DNA of 19,986 bases from Caldifarciminota bacterium (GTDB lineage: Bacteria > Hydrothermota > UBA3072 > WFRC01): the NCBI GenBank assembly GCA_015486685.1, contig WFRC01000293.1, positions 1-19,986 on the forward strand, written 5' to 3'. Both the position numbers and the translations under genes were made by a program. Below the pieces are notes generated by a model. The model saw only the letters and a list, made by a program, of their open reading frames with translations, searched no databases and was not told the origin of the DNA. Below, piece by piece: positions 15,770 through 19,986 of the stretch (within the stretch, counting starts at the first letter, position 1; the number at the start of each line of letters is the position of its first letter).

Positions 15770-17266
15770 ATGGCAAAAGAATATAAAAATTTTATTGGCG
15801 GTGAATGGGTTGATGCTGCATCCGGAGAAAGGTTCGAGAACCGCAATCCTGCCGACTGGGAAGAACTCGTAGGCACATTTCCAAAATCCGATGAGAGAGA
15901 TGTATTAAAGGCTGTTGAATCTGCAAAAAAAACACTTAAAGACTGGTCAAATATGCCTATCCCAAAGAGGGGTGAAATTTTGGGCAGGGCAGGAGATATT
16001 ATGGTAGAGAGGAAAGAGGAAATTGCACAGGTAATGACAAGGGAAATGGGTAAAATACTTAAAGAGACAAGGGGTGATACGCAAGAAGGTATTGATACGG
16101 CATACTATGCATTTGGAGAAGGTAGAAGATTATTCGGGATTACAACCCCCTCTGAACTTCCTAATAAAACAATTTATACAATATTAAAACCCATAGGAAT
16201 TGCAGGAATAATCAGCCCATGGAATTTCCCGATGGCAATTCCTACATGGAAAATTTTCCCCGCTCTCTTAACAGGCAATACCGTTGTATTTAAACCTGCA
16301 AGTGATACCCCAGCAACAGCAAATCTTTTTATGGAAATACTTGATAAGGCAGGTGTTCCAAAGGGCGTTGTAAATTTGGTAAATGGGCCCGGGAGCAAAG
16401 TTGGTGAAGCCATTCTGAAAAATCCCGATGTTGGGGTTGTTTCTTTTACAGGTTCTTCCCTAATTGGTTCAAGAATTGCGGAAGTATGTGGCAAAACATT
16501 AAAAAGGGTATCGTTGGAATTAGGTGGAAAAAATCCGCAGATTGTGATGGAAGATGCAGATATGGACCTCGCTATTGAAGGTGTGTTGTGGGGAGCATTC
16601 GGAACAACAGGCCAGAGATGTACAGCGACATCAAGACTTATCATTCAGGAATCCATTCATGATAAATTTATGTCTATGCTTGTAGAAAGGGCAAAAAAAC
16701 TCAAAATTGGGAATGGACTTAATGAAGAAACAGATATGGGACCCATAATAAATGAGGCACAGATGAACAAAATCTTAAATTATATTGATATTGGCAAGAA
16801 TGAAGGTGCAACGCTCATTTATGGTGGAGAAAGATATACGGAAGGTGAATGCAGTAAAGGATGGTTCTTAACACCCACAATATTTACAGATGTAAAACCT
16901 GATATGCGAATAGCAAAGGAAGAGATATTCGGACCTGTTCTGAGCGTAATCAAGGTAAAAGATTTTGACGAGGCAGTAAAGGTAGCGAATAATGTAAAAT
17001 ATGGACTTTCATCATCTATCTATACAAGAAATCTACTTTATGCAATGAAAGCGATTGAAAATCTTGAAGCAGGTATTACATATATAAATGCCCCAACCAT
17101 AGGTGCGGAATGCCACCTCCCATTCGGAGGCGTTAAAAATACAGGAAATGGACACAGGGAAGGTGGGAAATGGGCTTATGAAATATTCTCTGAAATCAAA
17201 ACTGTATACATAGATTATTCAGGGAAATTACAGAAGGCTCAAATAGACACGGCTGTGGTAAAATGA
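15770..17266 (+). CDS. NAD(P)-dependent aldehyde dehydrogenase (ALDH superfamily)
   Basis: The 498-residue soluble enzyme oxidises an aldehyde to the acid. All catalytic marks of the superfamily are present: Asn152 in SPWNFPMAIP, the general base Glu250 in SLELGGKNP, and the nucleophile Cys284 in TTGQRCTATSR, with the cofactor segments VVFKPASDTPATA and FTGSSLIGSRIAE, and EEIFGPVLSVI. Overall wording (NKTIYTILKPIGIAGIISPWNF, GTTGQRCTATSRL) resembles the alpha-ketoglutarate-semialdehyde/YcbD and aminoadipate-semialdehyde branches, but the substrate cannot be fixed from sequence. The ATG at 15770 follows AAAGGAGG. The stop overlaps the next start as ATGA. Co-transcription with a tryptophanase-type lyase suggests amino-acid or aromatic aldehyde catabolism; this is weak inference. 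Confidence 0.94.
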   Translation: MAKEYKNFIGGEWVDAASGERFENRNPADWEELVGTFPKSDERDVLKAVESAKKTLKDWSNMPIPKRGEILGRAGDIMVERKEEIAQVMTREMGKILKETRGDTQEGIDTAYYAFGEGRRLFGITTPSELPNKTIYTILKPIGIAGIISPWNFPMAIPTWKIFPALLTGNTVVFKPASDTPATANLFMEILDKAGVPKGVVNLVNGPGSKVGEAILKNPDVGVVSFTGSSLIGSRIAEVCGKTLKRVSLELGGKNPQIVMEDADMDLAIEGVLWGAFGTTGQRCTATSRLIIQESIHDKFMSMLVERAKKLKIGNGLNEETDMGPIINEAQMNKILNYIDIGKNEGATLIYGGERYTEGECSKGWFLTPTIFTDVKPDMRIAKEEIFGPVLSVIKVKDFDEAVKVANNVKYGLSSSIYTRNLLYAMKAIENLEAGITYINAPTIGAECHLPFGGVKNTGNGHREGGKWAYEIFSEIKTVYIDYSGKLQKAQIDTAVVK

Positions 17267-17829
17267 CAAAAAAGGAATTAGAAGAGATTAAAGAAAAAAG
17301 GGTAAAGGTATTTTTGAAGGAAAGGGCTTTTCTTTCAATTGTTCTTTCTGTTGTTGAAGTATATAAAAAAGAAACTATGGGTATATTGCTTGGTTTTGGA
17401 GGTGGAGATGAATATATCATTGAGTATGCAATCCCATATCAGACTGCTGAAAAAGGATTTACCTGGGTAGAGCCCAGAGAGAGGATGTCTGAAAGGATGC
17501 TCAAAATTGTTGAAAGTCTACCCATAGATTTGATTGGTGATTATCATTCTCATACAGAATTGGGAGATTCAAAGGCAAAAGCACATCCGAGTGGTGTAGA
17601 TATTGATTCAATGGAAGAGGGAAAGATATACCTGATTGTTGCAATAAATGATAAAGAAAAGGAGGAAGACTGGAAGATGAATACGGATGGAAGTATATCA
17701 GGGACTGTAACAGATTTCCACATTCAAATAGCAGGTTTTTATATGGTTAGTGACTATAAATATCGACGGGCGGAAATTATCTGCCCGTCGGCTACAGGCA
17801 TTGCACAATACACAAAGAAAAACGAATAA
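17263..17829 (+). CDS. JAB/MPN (JAMM) metalloprotease-like protein
   Basis: The 188-residue protein carries the zinc-binding JAMM signature of JAB1/MPN/Mov34 isopeptidases: Glu37 in KETMGILLG, then His95 and His97 in GDYHSHTEL, and Ser110/Asp113 in HPSGVDID. The spacing from the second His to the Ser is 13 residues, about five more than in typical members (HxHP-x7-SxxD), so the active-site loop is enlarged. Bacterial members cut ubiquitin-like or sulfur-carrier conjugates or act as peptidases; the substrate here is unknown and no sulfur-carrier gene is adjacent. The fold probably ends near residue 160 (HIQIAGFY). The last 25 or so residues are encoded by a GC-rich hairpin segment and look like an added tail. 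It starts at the ATGA overlap with the dehydrogenase and overlaps the start of the next frame. Confidence 0.8.
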   Translation: MTKKELEEIKEKRVKVFLKERAFLSIVLSVVEVYKKETMGILLGFGGGDEYIIEYAIPYQTAEKGFTWVEPRERMSERMLKIVESLPIDLIGDYHSHTELGDSKAKAHPSGVDIDSMEEGKIYLIVAINDKEKEEDWKMNTDGSISGTVTDFHIQIAGFYMVSDYKYRRAEIICPSATGIAQYTKKNE

Positions 17830-19147
17830 TTTACCACCGCCATTTAAGACCAAGGTCATTGAAAGGATTTCTCTTCCTTCAAAGGAGAAGAGAAAACAGA
17901 TAATAAAGGATGCAGGGTATAACCCGTTTCTCATCCCTGCCAGAGATGTTTTTATTGACCTGCTTTCTGATAGCGGCACTTCTGCATTAAGTAAGGAACA
18001 ATTATCATTATCACTACTTTCAGATGAATCTTTTGCATATCAAAACGGATACTACACATTTATAGATGCTATAGAAAAGATTATAGGCAAGGAATTTATT
18101 ACATATCCATTGCATCAAGGTAGAGGCATTGAAGCCCTCCTCTTTAAGGGATTTTTGAAGAGGGGAGACATAGTTGTTTCAAACGCCGTATTTGAGACTA
18201 CTGCATATCATATAGAACAGACAGGAGCGAAAATTGTAAATTTACCTGTGGATGAATCAAAGGATGAAGGCTCAGATTTCCCGTTCAAGGCAAATCTGAA
18301 TCTTGGAAAACTTCAAGATACATTAAAGAAGAAAATGGATAATGTTGCGTTTATCATTTTAATGCTCACAGATAACAATAAAGGTGGGCAGCCTATATCA
18401 TTAAAAAATCTGGAAGAGATAAGTCAAATTTCCAAGAAATTCAAGATACCTCTGATAATTGATGGAGCGAGATTTGCTGAGAATGCATATTTGATAAAAG
18501 AGAGAGAATTCCCCAAATTGAGTATTAAATCCATTGCAAAGAGAATTTTTTCGGCTGCTGATATTTTTTATATCAGTGCAAAAAAGGATGTGCTCTCTCC
18601 TGCGGGTGCAATACTTGGCATAAGAAAGGGAATAGATAATAAGAAATTGGAGGAAAAAATTCTTGCTCAGGAGGGGTTTATTACACACGGTGGATTGAGC
18701 GATGCAGATTTGATGATAATTTCACAGGGCTTTTTAGAATCTCTGGATGAAAAATATCTAAGATATAGAATCTCCCAGGTAAGAAGATTATATAATATGT
18801 TAAATTCGGAAAACATTCCCGTCATTCATCCCTGCGGTGGGAATGGTGTTTATATTATATCTTCGGATATTCTTCCTGATAGAAATTTTCCAGGATATGA
18901 AATAGGTTCAGCGGTATATATAGAAGGTGGGGTAAGAGGGAGTGTATTTGGTGGTAAGTTTACAGGAGGAAAAGAATATTTCAGATTAGCAATCCCACGA
19001 CGGGCATATTTCAATGAACATATAGACTATGCAGGAAAAATTATTATAAAAACAATCAAAAAGGGTAAATTCCCACATCTTCAACTAAAAGAGTCTCCAT
19101 CTGCTCTGGGCAATTTTCTCGCAAGATTTAAGATGGAATCCCAATAA
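17750..19147 (+). CDS. tnaA: Tryptophanase/tyrosine phenol-lyase family beta-eliminating lyase
   Basis: This PLP enzyme of fold type I splits tryptophan (or tyrosine) into pyruvate, ammonia and indole (or phenol). Homology begins at LPPPFKTKVIERISLPS and DAGYNPFLIPARDVFIDLLSDSGTSA. Other marks are PLHQGRGIEALL (phosphate loop), TDNNKGGQPISLKN, IDGARFAENAYLI, and the PLP lysine in ISAKKDVLSPAGA (Lys279 if counted from GTG 17750). At the site where tyrosine phenol-lyase has Arg381, this protein appears to have Phe (GVRGSVFGG), which argues for tryptophanase; this rests on a by-eye alignment. The usual GGHA/V is GGNGV here. The start is uncertain: GTG 17750 gives 465 residues, TTG 17801 gives 448, and neither has a good binding site. 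The end overlaps the DUF433-like frame region. Confidence 0.85.
   Translation: MTINIDGRKLSARRLQALHNTQRKTNNLPPPFKTKVIERISLPSKEKRKQIIKDAGYNPFLIPARDVFIDLLSDSGTSALSKEQLSLSLLSDESFAYQNGYYTFIDAIEKIIGKEFITYPLHQGRGIEALLFKGFLKRGDIVVSNAVFETTAYHIEQTGAKIVNLPVDESKDEGSDFPFKANLNLGKLQDTLKKKMDNVAFIILMLTDNNKGGQPISLKNLEEISQISKKFKIPLIIDGARFAENAYLIKEREFPKLSIKSIAKRIFSAADIFYISAKKDVLSPAGAILGIRKGIDNKKLEEKILAQEGFITHGGLSDADLMIISQGFLESLDEKYLRYRISQVRRLYNMLNSENIPVIHPCGGNGVYIISSDILPDRNFPGYEIGSAVYIEGGVRGSVFGGKFTGGKEYFRLAIPRRAYFNEHIDYAGKIIIKTIKKGKFPHLQLKESPSALGNFLARFKMESQ
17764..17790. repeat. GC-rich palindrome at the JAMM/tryptophanase junction
   Basis: CGACGGGCGGA (17764-17774) pairs with TCTGCCCGTCG (17780-17790) around a five-base loop, an 11-bp stem with one G-U pair. 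It stands out in AT-rich surroundings and lies inside the 3' end of the JAMM frame, just before the tryptophanase homology begins. No T-run follows, so it is unlikely to be an intrinsic terminator. It may be a dispersed palindromic unit or a translation-coupling structure. Confidence 0.6.
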
Positions 19148-19163
19148 TTTAGACCCTGAAATA

Positions 19164-19349
19164 ATGGGAGGAAAACCTGTTATTAAAGGGACAAGAGTAC
19201 CTGTGGAGATTATAATTGGCTCTTTTGCTGGTGGAATGAATATAGAGGAAGTAAAAAAAGAATATGGAATAAGCGAAGAGGATATAAAGGCTGCTTTCAG
19301 ATATGCCGCTGAGATACTTTCACAAGAGAAGGTATATGAAGTTTCCTAA
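19164..19349 (+). CDS. DUF433-family antitoxin-like protein, possibly N-truncated
   Basis: The 61-residue product matches the DUF433 family, small helix-turn-helix proteins usually found as antitoxins beside PIN-like (DUF5615) toxins. Visible marks are GGKPVIKGTRVPVEIIIGSFAGGM and EEVKKEYGISEEDIKAAFRYAAEIL. The family pattern continues upstream of the ATG (in-frame LDPEI at 19149-19163), yet no ATG, GTG or TTG lies nearby in that frame and there is no ribosome binding site before 19164. The gene therefore looks 5'-truncated, joined to the 3' end of the lyase gene, or it uses an unusual start. No toxin gene follows; only a 19-residue frame at 19338 (MKFPKGNYPVSI, then stop) faintly resembles a toxin N-terminus. 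Confidence 0.7.
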   Translation: MGGKPVIKGTRVPVEIIIGSFAGGMNIEEVKKEYGISEEDIKAAFRYAAEILSQEKVYEVS

Positions 19350-19807
19350 AGGAAATTATCCAGTATCCATCAGGTATGACAGTATATTTTGATAAAGTAG
19401 GGAAGGATGCGGAGATGGTGGTGAATGGGAATATCTTATGTGAACTTGATAAGGATGGGAATATCAAGGACAAATACCTCTATGGTAATGGTTTAATAGC
19501 AAAGAGAACAGAAAAGACACCTCAAAGCACATATTTCTATCATCAGGACCCCGTAGGTTCAATAATAATGATAACAAACAACAGTGGTAATATTCTCACA
19601 CAATACAAATATACAGCATTTGGAACAATAATGGAGCAAACAGGTTCATTCAATAACAACCTTCTCTTTGCAGGGAAGGAACAGGATAAGAATGGATTAT
19701 ATTCATTCCCAGCGAGATATTATTCACCGGGATTAGGCAAATTTATCACCACAGACCCCATCAGAGAGACTCATCATTCCTATGCTTATGCAAAGAATAT
19801 ATTCTAA
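19340..19807 (+). pseudogene. Fragment of an RHS-repeat core protein
   Basis: The open frame (ATG at 19376, 143 residues) encodes only the end of the RHS core. It includes KYLYGNGLIAKR (33-44), YFYHQDPVGSIIMITNNSG (53-71), YKYTAFG (77-83), LLFAGKEQDKNGLYSFPARYY (96-116) and LGKFITTDP (120-128). It stops at SYAYAKNIF, where intact proteins continue with NPVNFVDP and a variable toxin tip. Full RHS proteins have over a thousand residues with many YD repeats and a secretion signal; all of that is missing here. No start signal is convincing at ATG 19376, and the frame is open back to 19340. It is best seen as a 5'- and 3'-truncated remnant. Confidence 0.75.
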
Positions 19808-19986
19808 TGGGGAACGGTCCTTGTTTTTTTGTTTTTTCTGAAATAATAATCATGACTAAATCCTTTTTATAAACCCCTTTATATCAATTTCTCTATAAAA
19901 GACAATTCACAATTTAGAAGACTAACAACAATCTTTCTAAAATTCTCTTTCTTATGATTTTTCCTAAAATGCTTATGTATACGGAC
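19808..19986. other. AT-rich, pyrimidine-rich non-coding end region
   Basis: After the RHS remnant comes GGGGAACGGTCC and a T-rich run (about 19821-19836). A three-base-pair stem with a T tract is possible, but this is too weak to call a terminator. The remainder has no + strand coding signal. A minus-strand open frame enters from the right edge. Confidence 0.35.
19879..19986 (-). CDS. Possible 3' end of a minus-strand gene (partial)
   Basis: On the minus strand a frame is open from the right edge (starting GTC CGT ATA) for 35 codons to TAA at 19879-19881. The visible peptide is basic with a mixed composition (KHFRKNHKKENFRK, then SLLNCELSFIEKLI), which could be the C-terminus of a protein. 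It is too short to identify, and chance is possible in AT-rich DNA. Confidence 0.25.
   Translation of the reverse strand, partial: VRIHKHFRKNHKKENFRKIVVSLLNCELSFIEKLI

Noticed and set aside
17764..17790. Intrinsic terminator after the JAMM gene
   Set aside because: The stem is strong, but it lies before the JAMM stop codon and no T-run follows.
17750..19147. Tyrosine phenol-lyase
   Set aside because: The Arg typical of TPL at the specificity site is not seen (Phe in GVRGSVFGG), so tryptophanase is preferred. It is not excluded, because the alignment was done by eye.
19808..19840. Intrinsic terminator after the RHS remnant
   Set aside because: Only a three-base-pair stem (GGA...TCC) precedes the T-rich run, too weak to call.
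1..19986. CRISPR array, rRNA, tRNA, phage or plasmid genes
   Set aside because: No regularly spaced repeats, no tRNA-like cloverleaf, no rRNA stretch and no capsid, integrase or replication-initiator protein was found on either strand.

Overview
The window is AT-rich bacterial chromosome with tightly packed genes, all confidently called ones on the + strand. ExbB/ExbD/TonB genes and a predicted outer-membrane barrel indicate a two-membraned (diderm) cell. SecA has a long insert in its protein-crosslinking region and a C-terminal zinc motif, which resembles SecA of the Bacteroidetes/Chlorobi side (FCB group) and related uncultured lineages such as WOR-3. This placement is an inference from remembered family features. 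No rRNA, tRNA, CRISPR array or intact transposase gene was seen.

Layout. 1-251 is the 3' end of a membrane protein that enters from the left. 481-1002 is a stand-alone H-NOX (heme nitric-oxide/oxygen binding) sensor domain, bracketed by intergenic repeats in inverted order. 1224-8812 is one probable operon: exbB, two exbD, two tonB, a DUF502 membrane protein, a CorC-type CBS protein, and dnaE (replicative DNA polymerase). 8818-9063 is an inverted-repeat (MITE-like) element carrying a consensus promoter. 9083-15645 is a second operon: an outer-membrane protein of unknown function, purA, secA and a glutamine-dependent nadE. 15770-19147 is a third unit: aldehyde dehydrogenase, a JAMM metalloprotease-like protein, and a tryptophanase-family lyase. 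19147 to the end is a decay zone: a DUF433 antitoxin-like gene with no normal start, no intact toxin partner, a fragment of an RHS-repeat protein, and possibly the end of a minus-strand gene at the right edge.

How the genes relate. ExbB-ExbD-TonB form the inner-membrane motor that powers outer-membrane transport; no TonB-dependent receptor lies here. DnaE, SecA, PurA and NadE are housekeeping genes joined by short overlaps. The third unit could serve amino-acid breakdown, but this is not proven.

The most interesting signals are: (1) a near-identical 38-bp promoter box in front of both the H-NOX gene and the ExbB-TonB operon, which suggests a linked gas-sensing/transport regulon or a promoter duplicated by insertion of the H-NOX cassette; (2) three promoters fused almost directly to ribosome binding sites; (3) the inverted-repeat element that seems to supply the promoter of the purA-secA operon; and (4) an 11-bp GC-rich hairpin at the JAMM/tryptophanase junction, where the tryptophanase start is unclear.
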